Notes: generated from the letters alone by a model not told the origin. A stretch of DNA of 6,978 nt from Thermoplasmata archaeon (GCA_021159125.1 JAGGSL010000019.1:1-6978); one strand, 5' to 3'; counted from the first letter of the stretch, positions 1 to 6,291 are shown. Translations and numbers: made by a program.

Positions 1-17
1 TCTCCTCTTTGGGGTGA

Positions 18-50
18 AGCACTTTTTCTTTTTTGAAAAGAAAAAGGGCT
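18..50. repeat. imperfect palindrome / hairpin upstream of the first gene
   Basis: Bases 22-32 (CTTTTTCTTTT) are perfectly complementary to bases 36-46 (AAAAGAAAAAG), leaving a 3-base loop (TTG). After one mismatch (A21/G47), three more pairs form (AGC 18-20 with GCT 48-50), so 14 of 15 positions pair. The stem is almost entirely A/T. It lies just before the TATA box of the membrane-protein gene. It could be the U-rich end of a transcript entering from the left edge, an operator, or a copy of a dispersed repeat; one copy cannot separate these. Bases 1-98 contain no convincing coding region. Confidence 0.6.
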
Positions 51-70
51 CTATGATTTTTAAGAAGATA

Positions 71-76
71 TTTATA
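71..76 (+). promoter_or_regulatory. TATA box of the membrane-protein/phosphoesterase operon
   Basis: TTTATA preceded by the purine-rich BRE-like AAGAAGA. Its centre is about 25.5 bases before the ATG at 99, the distance expected between an archaeal TATA box and its transcription start. The transcript would therefore begin at or next to the start codon (leaderless). No Shine-Dalgarno sequence precedes the ATG, which fits. Confidence 0.65.
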
Positions 77-98
77 GGAATGAAGAATAAACACATTA

Positions 99-1538
99 AT
101 GGAAGAGGAGAGTGGCGAAGACAGAATAGATGTATTTGGGAGGGACCGCAGAAGAGGAGATGAAGAGGGTGACAAGAAAAGAGAATTTTCCGTGAACAGC
201 ATTCTGATTGCCTCCGCCGTGATTGCCCTAATCATTTTTTCGGCTGTTGTCTCGGCATATCCTCACGGCATGCGGATTTCCGAAAGCCATAACGTAATTT
301 ACAATGGAAACAATAATGTATTTTTCTCAGGAGCGATAGCTATAAATGGGAACGTGGACGGGATTATTGCTTCCTATGATGTAAAGGAGGGTAATTTTTC
401 AGGTGTTGGCGAAATAATCATCACGGACGGGAGTGTGGAAAAAAGGTTTTCCAACGCCGATATGGTCATTAAAGGCGGAGATGGAGAAATAAAGGTAAAT
501 TCGCACATAGATGAGAAATTTGGATATGCAATTGCCGTATTCAACAGTTCTAACATAACTGCTATGGGGATATTGACGAGAGATGCCCTAAACTTCGGAT
601 GCGATGGAGATGCAATCTTACATGTGGATAACAGCTCTATTTCTGTTAAAAATGGAGCATGGAGCAGCAGCGGGAATTTTGATATTTTGCTAAAGGGTGG
701 ATTCGATGCTTCAATTAGCGCAAAAATTTTTGGTTTCCAGACAGATAACGGAATAAATATCTCTCTCAGAAGAAGCGACAATGCAGATACGGGCATCCTG
801 GACGAGATTGGAATAGAGATGCCGCCCTTGCCATTTGACCTCAATGGGGCGTTCGTCATTTCGGGAGGGAATGTATCAATTGACGGTTCGCCTGAAAACA
901 TAAAAAACTTTTCCTTTTTTAGAGGGGAAGGAAATGCATTCATATCAAAAATTGCCCATATAAATATGAGGGCCGTTCTCATAATAGTGGATGGCGAATT
1001 TTACACAGAGGAGAAAGGTGCAAAAATATGGTTCATACCTGATAAAATAATATTATTCTGGCCCATAGCCATAGCAACCTGGATAATATCTGCCGTCATA
1101 AGAAAGAAATACAGCTCAAAAATGGAAGATTATGATAGGGGTATGAGCGGAGTTGCCATGATAATCCACATACTTGCATTTGCCATTTCATTTTACCTCT
1201 GGGACTGGGAGATCAGGTATGAATTCGGGCAAAGCATAATATCTTCTGCGATGGCATTTGCAGGGGGCGGAAGTGCCGGAATTAAAGAATTGATGATCAT
1301 CCCATTTGAGATTGTTCCGTGGTTCGCCGCATTCACACTTATAGCCATGCCCATCAGAATAATACTCTCTTCCATATTCTCCCTCATAGGGTTGGAAAGA
1401 GTGGGCAAAGGCGTGGGAAAGGCAGCCGGGCTGATAATGCTTTTCCTTGCAGGCGTCATATACATCCCGTTCTTCCTGAATGTTACCATATCCCCCCTGA
1501 TAAAGGGAGTTATGGGGTATCTTGTTGGGTACGGATAA
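99..1538 (+). CDS. membrane protein of unknown function with a large extracytoplasmic domain
   Basis: I do not recognise this 479-residue protein. It starts with about 31 highly charged residues, probably cytoplasmic, then a hydrophobic segment (about 33-53). Residues 54-313 form a polar, Gly/Asn/Asp/Ser-rich domain of short alternating hydrophobic strands, suggesting stacked or sandwiched beta-structure. It holds seven N-x-S/T sequons (N99, N149, N152, N178, N220, N258, N270), consistent with an archaeal surface location, where such sites can be glycosylated. Four further membrane segments follow, near 314-334, 349-368, 398-428 and 441-462, with basic loops (RKK at 335-337; ERVGKGVGK at 433-441) on the predicted inner side. 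I see no catalytic motif. The ATG at 99 is chosen because the TATA box is correctly spaced for a leaderless start. The phosphoesterase gene begins 7 bases after the stop, so the two are probably co-transcribed. It could be an envelope or secretion-related protein, but nothing visible proves a role. Confidence 0.85.
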   Translation: MEEESGEDRIDVFGRDRRRGDEEGDKKREFSVNSILIASAVIALIIFSAVVSAYPHGMRISESHNVIYNGNNNVFFSGAIAINGNVDGIIASYDVKEGNFSGVGEIIITDGSVEKRFSNADMVIKGGDGEIKVNSHIDEKFGYAIAVFNSSNITAMGILTRDALNFGCDGDAILHVDNSSISVKNGAWSSSGNFDILLKGGFDASISAKIFGFQTDNGINISLRRSDNADTGILDEIGIEMPPLPFDLNGAFVISGGNVSIDGSPENIKNFSFFRGEGNAFISKIAHINMRAVLIIVDGEFYTEEKGAKIWFIPDKIILFWPIAIATWIISAVIRKKYSSKMEDYDRGMSGVAMIIHILAFAISFYLWDWEIRYEFGQSIISSAMAFAGGGSAGIKELMIIPFEIVPWFAAFTLIAMPIRIILSSIFSLIGLERVGKGVGKAAGLIMLFLAGVIYIPFFLNVTISPLIKGVMGYLVGYG

Positions 1539-1545
1539 GATAACC

Positions 1546-2316
1546 ATGCTTGCCTTTCCATTGTTCAAAAAAAGGGCCCTTTCAATTCCTTCGATAAAGG
1601 CTATTGCTATTGCCGATGTGCATATAGGGATAGAATACGATTTCTCATCCACAGGTGCGAACATCCCCTCTCAGACAGAAGCCATGCTCAAAAGATGTAT
1701 TAACATATGCAGGGAAAAGGATGCGGAGAAGCTCATAATCCTGGGCGATGTGAAACATACCATAGTTCCTGCAAGTTCATTAAAAGAGGATAGAGAATAC
1801 AGAGATGCAATAAAAAGGGAAAGAGAGGAAGTAAAATTTTTCCTTGATAATCTTTCGGAAATTGCCGAAATTTTGGTGGTAAAGGGAAATCATGACGGCG
1901 GGCTCAAATCCCGAAAAAATTTGAAGGTGTATCCTTCTCACGGCATTTTAATTGACAACATTGGGTTCATACACGGTCATGCATGGCCCTCAGAAGATGT
2001 TATGAGAGGAAATACGCTTGTTATGGGGCATGTGCACCCCATAGTAAGATTGAAAGATTCTTTTGGGTATGCCGTACCAAAACCATGCTGGGTAAGAGCA
2101 CATCTGAAAGAAAAAGCCCTGATAGAAAAATACGGAAATGCAAATGCAGATATGGAAATAATCATCATGCCCTCCTTCAATCCATTATGCGGAGGAATGG
2201 CTGTAAACACGGAAGGAATAATGGGACCGATGAAAAAGTTGGTTGACATAGAGAATGCAAATGCATACCTGCTTGACGGGACAAATTTAGGGCATATAGG
2301 AAGCCTGAAGCTCTGA
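1546..2316 (+). CDS. COG1407-type (SbcD-related archaeal) metallophosphoesterase
   Basis: A 256-residue calcineurin-like enzyme with all two-metal-site motifs: D24-x-H26 (DVHIG), G67-D68 with K70-H71 (GDVKH), G114-N115-H116-D117, H143-G-H145 and G161-H162-V-H164. DVHIG followed by IPSQ, the GDVKH variant, and the C-terminal MPSFNPLCGG and LLDGTNLG blocks are typical of the archaeal ICC-like/SbcD-related family (MJ0037 type), which also includes bacterial PdeM. Characterised relatives are metal-dependent phosphodiesterases or nucleases, often near Lhr-type helicase genes; no helicase is visible here and the substrate is unknown. It is probably cytoplasmic, with no signal peptide. I chose the ATG at 1546, 7 bases after the upstream stop, over an in-frame TTG at 1522 that would overlap the upstream gene and add eight residues outside the fold. 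No clear Shine-Dalgarno is present, so translation may be coupled to the upstream gene. Confidence 0.9.
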   Translation: MLAFPLFKKRALSIPSIKAIAIADVHIGIEYDFSSTGANIPSQTEAMLKRCINICREKDAEKLIILGDVKHTIVPASSLKEDREYRDAIKREREEVKFFLDNLSEIAEILVVKGNHDGGLKSRKNLKVYPSHGILIDNIGFIHGHAWPSEDVMRGNTLVMGHVHPIVRLKDSFGYAVPKPCWVRAHLKEKALIEKYGNANADMEIIIMPSFNPLCGGMAVNTEGIMGPMKKLVDIENANAYLLDGTNLGHIGSLKL

Positions 2317-2327
2317 AAGACAGAAAA

Positions 2328-2335
2328 CTTTTAAC
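2328..2335 (+). promoter_or_regulatory. TATA box of serA
   Basis: CTTTTAAC preceded by an A-rich BRE-like stretch (CAGAAAA). Its centre is about 31 bases before the serA ATG, so a transcript would have a leader of only a few bases. There is no Shine-Dalgarno site. It lies in the 46-base gap after the phosphoesterase stop, suggesting serA can be transcribed independently of the upstream operon. Confidence 0.5.
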
Positions 2336-2362
2336 CCCATTAACATTTACCAAGAGATTAAA

Positions 2363-3304
2363 ATGAAGATACTGGTAACAGATGTAATTGCCGAAGAGGC
2401 AATGGAATTGCTGAAAAAAAATCATGAGGTTACCTTTAAAGATATAACGGGCGAAGAGCTTGCCAGAGAAATAGCCCCATACCACGCGCTCATGGTGAGA
2501 AGCGGGACCAAGGTTACTGCAGAAGCGATAAACAACGCGGAAAATCTCATTGTCATAGGCAGGGCAGGCATAGGGGTGGACAACATAGATGTGAAGGCAG
2601 CCACCAGGAATGGAATAAAGGTTGTGAATTCGCCCACAGGCGCAACCATATCTGTTGCAGAGCTCGCAATAGGCCATATGATTTCCCTCGCCCGCCGCCT
2701 CCCCAAAGCCGACAAAACAACAAGGGCAGGAGAGTGGGCTAAAAAGAAGTTGAAAGGGGTGGAGCTTAATGGGAAGACTCTCGGGCTCATAGGCTGCGGG
2801 AATATAGGCAGGGTCGTTGCAAAATATGCAAGGGCGCTTAACATGAGTGTAATTGGCTATGACCCGTATATTTCTAAAGAGAAGCTGGAGGAGGAAGGGA
2901 TAGAAAAAGTCGAGAGTGTCGGAGAAGTAATGGGAAGGGCAGATTTTATCTCGATACATGTCCCGCACACACCTGAAACACACCATCTCATAAATGAGGA
3001 GATGCTATCCAAGATGAAGACTTCGGCATATATAATAAACTGTGCCAGAGGCGGAGTTGTGGACGAAAAAGCACTTTACAACGCCCTCAAAGAAAATAAA
3101 ATTGCAGGGGCAGCTCTCGATGTATACGAAGAAGAGCCAGCCAAAAACAATCCTCTCTTTGAACTGGATAATGCTGTATTCACCCCCCACATCGGCGCCT
3201 CAACAAAAGAGGGACAGATACGTGCAGGGACAATATGCGCGGAGCAGATATTGAAAGTGCTCGAAGGCAAAGAGCCGGATTTCTGGGTAAACAGACCAAG
3301 ATAA
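2363..3304 (+). CDS. serA: D-3-phosphoglycerate dehydrogenase, short form
   Basis: This 313-residue cytoplasmic enzyme belongs to the D-2-hydroxyacid dehydrogenase family. SerA oxidises 3-phosphoglycerate to 3-phosphohydroxypyruvate with NAD, the first step of the phosphorylated serine pathway. Visible features, in order: substrate-side R46-S47-G48; GRAGIGVDNID (66-76), characteristic of SerA; the nucleotide-binding loop G144-C-G-N-I-G149; D167 at the end of the second Rossmann strand, favouring NAD over NADP; and the catalytic triad R229 (CARGG), E258 (DVYEEEP) and H276 (PHIGAST). The protein ends at WVNRPR just after the catalytic domain, so the ACT domain and intervening domain of roughly 525-residue SerA proteins are absent. 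Serine feedback through ACT is therefore not expected. The start is the ATG at 2363, a few bases after the start predicted from the TATA box. A related 2-hydroxyacid such as hydroxypyruvate or glyoxylate is a less likely substrate. Confidence 0.92.
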   Translation: MKILVTDVIAEEAMELLKKNHEVTFKDITGEELAREIAPYHALMVRSGTKVTAEAINNAENLIVIGRAGIGVDNIDVKAATRNGIKVVNSPTGATISVAELAIGHMISLARRLPKADKTTRAGEWAKKKLKGVELNGKTLGLIGCGNIGRVVAKYARALNMSVIGYDPYISKEKLEEEGIEKVESVGEVMGRADFISIHVPHTPETHHLINEEMLSKMKTSAYIINCARGGVVDEKALYNALKENKIAGAALDVYEEEPAKNNPLFELDNAVFTPHIGASTKEGQIRAGTICAEQILKVLEGKEPDFWVNRPR

Positions 3305-3330
3305 GATTAATGCCTGATGCTTAACAAAAT

Positions 3331-3341
3331 CTTTAAACATA
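3331..3341 (+). promoter_or_regulatory. TATA box of arcS
   Basis: CTTTAAACATA preceded by the A-rich BRE-like AACAAAAT. Its centre is about 22 bases before the GTG at 3358, so the transcript should start at or within a few bases of that codon. No Shine-Dalgarno sequence is present, consistent with a leaderless message, and this supports the GTG as the true start. Confidence 0.6.
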
Positions 3342-3357
3342 TCTTACATCTTTTATT

Positions 3358-5136
3358 GTGAGATTTGAATCAATAAAAAGAGATTGCACAGCCCGTATCG
3401 GAAAGATGGAGATAAACGGGAAAGAGATTGAAACACCCGGCATTTTATGGTATTCATCCGACAGAATTGAAGCCCCATCATCTGCTTCCATTTTTCTCTC
3501 CCAGAAAGAAAAGGATGCAATATCCCACTCCGGCACCTTTTTTTATCCCATTTCCGGAGAACAGAGGATATCCATACCGCCCTCATTTGTATATCCTTAT
3601 TCCCTGCCATCAGAATTGCATGAGGAAGCTGCCGCATGGAATGAAGAACACGCCGGTGCAATTCAGGTGGTATCATCCAAGGCGCTTGATAAAATTTCAG
3701 CGGATGCAAACATGTATGTCCTCTCAAATGCAAGAGAGCTTTTTTCAAATCCCAGAAATTTTGTTAAGGCAATAACAGATGTCAGAAAAGCAATAGGGTA
3801 CCAAAAGGCCCTGTACGCCCCGGGACTCGGGGAGCCGTCTCACCTCGCCATTTTATCATATTTAACGGTGGATGTCTTTGATTCCATTTCCCTTATAGAA
3901 AAGGCAAGAAAAAGGGTTTTTCTATTTTCTTATGGCGCATATCATGCAGACGAGCTTTATGAGATGCCATGTTCATGCCCTGCATGCATGAAGGGAGGGA
4001 AATCGTTTTCTGACGTGCTTGAGCACAACTACTATGCTGCCTTTTCGGAATTAAAAACAATTCGCAATGCAATCAGAAACGGGGTTTTCAGAAATCTTGT
4101 TGAATTGAGAGCATCATCACAGCCGGAGATCGCATCAATGCTGCGTATTTTTGATAGTACATACTATAAATTTCAAGAGGAAAGATACCCCATTGCCAGC
4201 AAAAAGATAATTTCATCTCCTCTCTCCTTGAAAAGACCTGACGTAGAGCGATTCAGGAGAAGAGTCATAGGAAGATATATCAAGCCACCATCTGCAAAAA
4301 TACTTCTCCTTCTTCCGTGTTCTGCAAAGAAGCCTTATTCATTCTCAAAATCCCACAGCATATTCAGGAGAGCCATAAACTCCTGCAAAAATCCGGGGGT
4401 TGTACATGAAGTCGTCGTAACATCCCCTCTGGGCATTGTGCCCATAGAGCTTGAATTGACTTATCCTGCTGCCCATTATGACATATCCGTCACAGGAGAG
4501 TGGAGCCTGGACGAGCAGGAAATGGTAAAAAAACAGCTTGAATCGTATCTCCAAAAAAATGAATATGATATTATAATCAATCATCTTCCAGATGATATAT
4601 CCGGGTTTTTAAATGTGGGCGAAATGACGTGCGAAGGACATCCCACTTCAAATTCATCCATTGAAAAACTTTCTACCATCCTGAGAAAAGAGGCAGGAAA
4701 ATACGACATGGTTAGCAAAAGTTCGAGAATAATGGAAAATATCAAATCAATTCTTTCATACCAGTTCGGGAATGCCGAAATTTTTCCAGAAGAATGCAGG
4801 ATAAAGGGAAAATACCCGAACTTCAAAATTTTCCATAAGGGAAAACAGCTCGGCATGATGGTGGAAAGCAGAGGTATGTTTTCATTAACCATCGAAGGTG
4901 GCAAGATGCTGGCAAAAAGCAACTCTTATTTTGTCCATATTGAGGATTTTGTGCCTCATGGTTCCGTATTTGCAGTTGGAGTTGTAGACGCAGATAAAAA
5001 GATAAGGTGCGGAGATGAAGTTGTGGCAATTCACGACGATGAAGTCAGAGCAGTAGGTGTGGCTGAGATGAACGGAGAAGAAATGGTGGAAAGCGTCAGA
5101 GGTGAAGCCATAAAAGTCAGGCACTACAAAAAATAG
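3358..5136 (+). CDS. arcS: archaeosine synthase ArcS (TgtA2), TGT-like with PUA domain
   Basis: ArcS acts after TgtA inserts preQ0 at position 15 of the tRNA D-loop. It was first described as an amidotransferase and later, with the radical SAM partner RaSEA, shown to attach lysine to preQ0 before archaeosine formation. The 592-residue protein has a TGT-like N-terminal domain (about 1-270) with GLGEP (156-160), VDVFDS (171-176, the position of the TGT aspartate nucleophile) and zinc ligands C205-x-C207-x2-C210 plus H223. The ArcS signature PC-x3-KPY-x2-S-x2-H is present exactly: P320, C321, K325-P326-Y327, S330, H333. The C-terminal part (about 475-592) resembles the C2 and PUA RNA-binding modules. 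The signature separates it from TgtA. The GTG start fits the TATA spacing. No other archaeosine gene is adjacent. It converges on the phosphoesterase gene, with 4 bases between stop codons. Confidence 0.95.
   Translation: MRFESIKRDCTARIGKMEINGKEIETPGILWYSSDRIEAPSSASIFLSQKEKDAISHSGTFFYPISGEQRISIPPSFVYPYSLPSELHEEAAAWNEEHAGAIQVVSSKALDKISADANMYVLSNARELFSNPRNFVKAITDVRKAIGYQKALYAPGLGEPSHLAILSYLTVDVFDSISLIEKARKRVFLFSYGAYHADELYEMPCSCPACMKGGKSFSDVLEHNYYAAFSELKTIRNAIRNGVFRNLVELRASSQPEIASMLRIFDSTYYKFQEERYPIASKKIISSPLSLKRPDVERFRRRVIGRYIKPPSAKILLLLPCSAKKPYSFSKSHSIFRRAINSCKNPGVVHEVVVTSPLGIVPIELELTYPAAHYDISVTGEWSLDEQEMVKKQLESYLQKNEYDIIINHLPDDISGFLNVGEMTCEGHPTSNSSIEKLSTILRKEAGKYDMVSKSSRIMENIKSILSYQFGNAEIFPEECRIKGKYPNFKIFHKGKQLGMMVESRGMFSLTIEGGKMLAKSNSYFVHIEDFVPHGSVFAVGVVDADKKIRCGDEVVAIHDDEVRAVGVAEMNGEEMVESVRGEAIKVRHYKK
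5128..5133 (-). terminator. possible T-tract terminator of the minus-strand phosphoesterase
   Basis: On the minus strand the DNA reads six T's starting 8 bases after the phosphoesterase stop codon, inside the last codons of arcS. Archaeal RNA polymerase can terminate at T-tracts without a hairpin. A six-base tract is only modest evidence. Confidence 0.3.
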
Positions 5137-5140
5137 AACC

Positions 5141-5755
5141 CTATTCCACCATATTCACTTCTATTTCCTTATTTATATTTATAAGAGAATATTTCCCTCT
5201 TCTCCCCACGCTACAATTTACCACAATTGTTGTACCATGGGCAGCATATCCCGGATTTTCATGCACATGCCCGCATATCACAAGGCGCGGCTCCTTATCC
5301 TCCACAATTTTCTTAACCCACTCGCTTCCTATATGAAATCCGAGAGACATTCTGTCCATGACGCCTTTTGGCGGGACATGCGTTACAAACACGTCTATTC
5401 TCGCATCTTTCAGGGGAATACGCTTTTTACCACTCAATGAATATATCTCATCCAGTGACGGATTGCTGCCGCCTGCCCCGACAAAGTTTGTGCCATCTAT
5501 CGTGTACATTTTTTCGTGGAGAAATATGGCGTTTTCATATCTCTCTATTTCTTTTCCAATTGAAATGCTGTCCATGTTGCCATGAACTATAAGAACTGGA
5601 ATGTCGACTTTATCTAAAAATTTGAAAAACAGCCCATCTGGCTCAATATCCCCTGCTATGACTGCAACGTCGGGATTGTGGACATGCAAGCCCTGAAAAA
5701 AAGTCCTGTACCTGCTTTCCTTCCCGTGGAAATCTGCTGCAGCCTGGATGAGCAT
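5141..5755 (-). CDS. calcineurin-like phosphoesterase of the YfcE/COG2129 type
   Basis: A 204-residue metal-dependent phosphoesterase with D8-x-H10, G35-D36, G59-N60-M61-D62, T125-H126 and G162-H163-V164-H165. The order and compact size fit YfcE-like or Icc-related (COG2129) phosphodiesterases. The usual GNHD motif reads GNMD: the histidine that assists the leaving group in many relatives is methionine, while both metal ligands remain. Small YfcE-like members are known to vary here (GNCD in E. coli YfcE), so activity is likely kept, but the substrate cannot be read from sequence. No signal peptide or membrane segment is visible, so it should be cytoplasmic. It follows the ribbon-helix-helix gene after 21 bases with no TATA box or Shine-Dalgarno between them, so it is probably the second gene of that operon. 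It is not closely related to the phosphoesterase at 1546-2316. The ATG start places the first motif at residues 8-10, as is usual. Confidence 0.88.
   Translation of the reverse strand: MLIQAAADFHGKESRYRTFFQGLHVHNPDVAVIAGDIEPDGLFFKFLDKVDIPVLIVHGNMDSISIGKEIERYENAIFLHEKMYTIDGTNFVGAGGSNPSLDEIYSLSGKKRIPLKDARIDVFVTHVPPKGVMDRMSLGFHIGSEWVKKIVEDKEPRLVICGHVHENPGYAAHGTTIVVNCSVGRRGKYSLININKEIEVNMVE
5159..5180 (+). terminator. possible T-rich terminator of arcS
   Basis: About 22 bases after the arcS stop the plus strand is T-rich, with four short T runs separated by one to three bases, within the 3' end of the convergent gene. It is a plausible archaeal-type terminator, but the runs are short and interrupted. 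If used, the two convergent transcripts would overlap at their 3' ends. Confidence 0.25.
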
Positions 5756-5776
5756 GTTCTCGCGCCGGGATATGCC

Positions 5777-6004
5777 TTATTTCTCCTTTATATTCTTCTC
5801 AAGCATATTTATAAGGTCTTCTATGTCTATCTGATTCAGAAGTTCCTCTTTCTGTTCCATTCTCACTTCTGAAAGGCGCAATCGTATTGCCTCTTTACAA
5901 AGCTCTGCAACACTGGAATATCCCAGCCCGGGGTTATTCTTTATCAGGGTTTCAATTTCCTCGTGAAGTTCTTTCGGTATTGATATTGTGCTGTATTTTG
6001 GCAT
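5777..6004 (-). CDS. ribbon-helix-helix (CopG/Arc-type) DNA-binding protein
   Basis: A 75-residue protein with the ribbon-helix-helix layout: a short beta strand (about 2-9, KYSTISIP), helix A (about 10-23, KELHEEIETLIK), a G-x-S turn (GLGYSS, 26-31) and helix B (about 30-45, SVAELCKEAIRLRL). A charged helical tail of about 30 residues (46-75) follows and may extend the dimer or bind a ligand or partner. Such proteins dimerise and bind short paired operator sites through the beta ribbon. Neither the target nor an effector can be seen. The ATG at 6004 is well supported by a GGAGG Shine-Dalgarno six bases upstream and a TATA box about 45 bases upstream. The phosphoesterase gene lies 21 bases downstream. 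Autoregulation is common in this fold and possible here, but that is inference. It could also be an antitoxin-like protein, though no recognisable toxin is adjacent. Confidence 0.85.
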   Translation of the reverse strand: MPKYSTISIPKELHEEIETLIKNNPGLGYSSVAELCKEAIRLRLSEVRMEQKEELLNQIDIEDLINMLEKNIKEK

Positions 6005-6010
6005 ATTCTT

Positions 6011-6015
6011 CCTCC
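6011..6015 (-). promoter_or_regulatory. Shine-Dalgarno site of the ribbon-helix-helix gene
   Basis: GGAGG on the minus strand, six bases before the ATG at 6004. It is the only strong Shine-Dalgarno in this window placed correctly before a gene, and it fixes that start. It fits a transcript with a leader of about 19 bases from the upstream TATA box. Confidence 0.75.
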
Positions 6016-6044
6016 ATACCTTATGTTTCTATAATGCAGTCGTC

Positions 6045-6054
6045 TATTTTATAC
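6045..6054 (-). promoter_or_regulatory. TATA box of the ribbon-helix-helix/phosphoesterase operon
   Basis: The minus strand reads GTATAAAATA, preceded by purine-rich GAAA (BRE-like). Its centre near 6049 predicts transcription starting about 6023, giving a leader of roughly 19 bases that contains the GGAGG site. It begins only a few bases after the dodecin stop codon (6058-6060). Confidence 0.65.
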
Positions 6055-6057
6055 TTT

Positions 6058-6261
6058 CTATCTCTCTATGGTGAAATAGAGCTTTACCTTTGACTGATAG
6101 GACGTTATTTCGTCATTTTCTATAAGAACTTCGAGGTCATCCACTGTAACTCTTCTTATGTTCCGTATAGTTTTCTTTGCCTCATTTATTGCACTCTTTA
6201 CGGCATCCTCCCAGCCGTTCGGAGAGCTGCCTATGAGCTCTATGCTCTTTATAACTGACAT
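6058..6261 (-). CDS. dodecin-family protein
   Basis: Dodecins are about 65-70-residue proteins that form hollow dodecamers and, where studied, store or buffer flavins such as riboflavin or FMN. This 67-residue protein has the family pattern: strand VIKSIELIGSS (3-13), helix GWEDAVKSAINEAKKTIRN (16-34), then strands VTVDDLEVLIEND and SYQSKVKLYFTI. Y55-Q56 matches the conserved glutamine region that contacts flavin in haloarchaeal dodecin. Its only tryptophan is W17 in the helix; the usual flavin-stacking tryptophan after helix 1 is absent, with Arg36-Arg37 there. The start at 6261 is preferred over an in-frame ATG at 6279 because it gives normal family length and MSVIK-type N-terminus, and because the TATA box centre lies 26.5 bases upstream, the spacing of a leaderless start. 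From 6279 the protein would have six extra residues and the start would fall upstream of the predicted transcript. Confidence 0.88.
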   Translation of the reverse strand: MSVIKSIELIGSSPNGWEDAVKSAINEAKKTIRNIRRVTVDDLEVLIENDEITSYQSKVKLYFTIER

Positions 6262-6283
6262 AACAATATTAACAGACATTTTG

Positions 6284-6291
6284 ATATAAAA
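6284..6291 (-). promoter_or_regulatory. TATA box of the dodecin gene
   Basis: The minus strand reads TTTTATAT after an A-rich BRE-like sequence (GCAAAAG). It lies between the hydrogenase-protease stop (6302-6304) and the dodecin gene. Its centre is 26.5 bases before the ATG at 6261 and only about 9 before the ATG at 6279, so it supports the downstream start and a leaderless message independent of the hydrogenase operon. Confidence 0.6.

Noticed and set aside
374..982. 202-codon open frame on the minus strand
   Set aside because: It lies wholly antisense to the membrane-protein gene, has no promoter or ribosome site of its own, and shows no domain pattern; low-stop antisense frames are common opposite such genes.
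1522..1548. TTG start giving eight more residues on the COG1407 phosphoesterase
   Set aside because: It would overlap the upstream gene by 17 bases, uses a rare start and adds residues outside the fold; the ATG at 1546 is simpler. It is not strictly excluded.
2131..2270. Repeated AATGCAAATGCA in the phosphoesterase gene
   Set aside because: Two copies encode short NANA stretches in frame, have no extended similarity, and look like chance within coding sequence.
2177..2986. 269-codon open frame on the minus strand opposite serA and the phosphoesterase
   Set aside because: It spans the ends of two well-supported genes and the serA promoter, its translation is rich in Cys, His and Tyr without any motif, and serA on the other strand is unambiguous.
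3358..5136. TgtA (archaeosine tRNA-guanine transglycosylase) identity
   Set aside because: The TGT-like domain and PUA are shared, but the PC-x3-KPY-x2-S-x2-H signature at 320-333 is specific to ArcS.
5141..6004. Toxin-antitoxin module made of the ribbon-helix-helix protein and phosphoesterase
   Set aside because: The phosphoesterase is a full-length YfcE/COG2129-type enzyme rather than a known toxin fold; only the gene arrangement resembles such a system.
6262..6279. Upstream ATG start for dodecin
   Set aside because: It gives a protein longer than usual and lies only about 9 bases from the TATA centre, before the expected transcript start.
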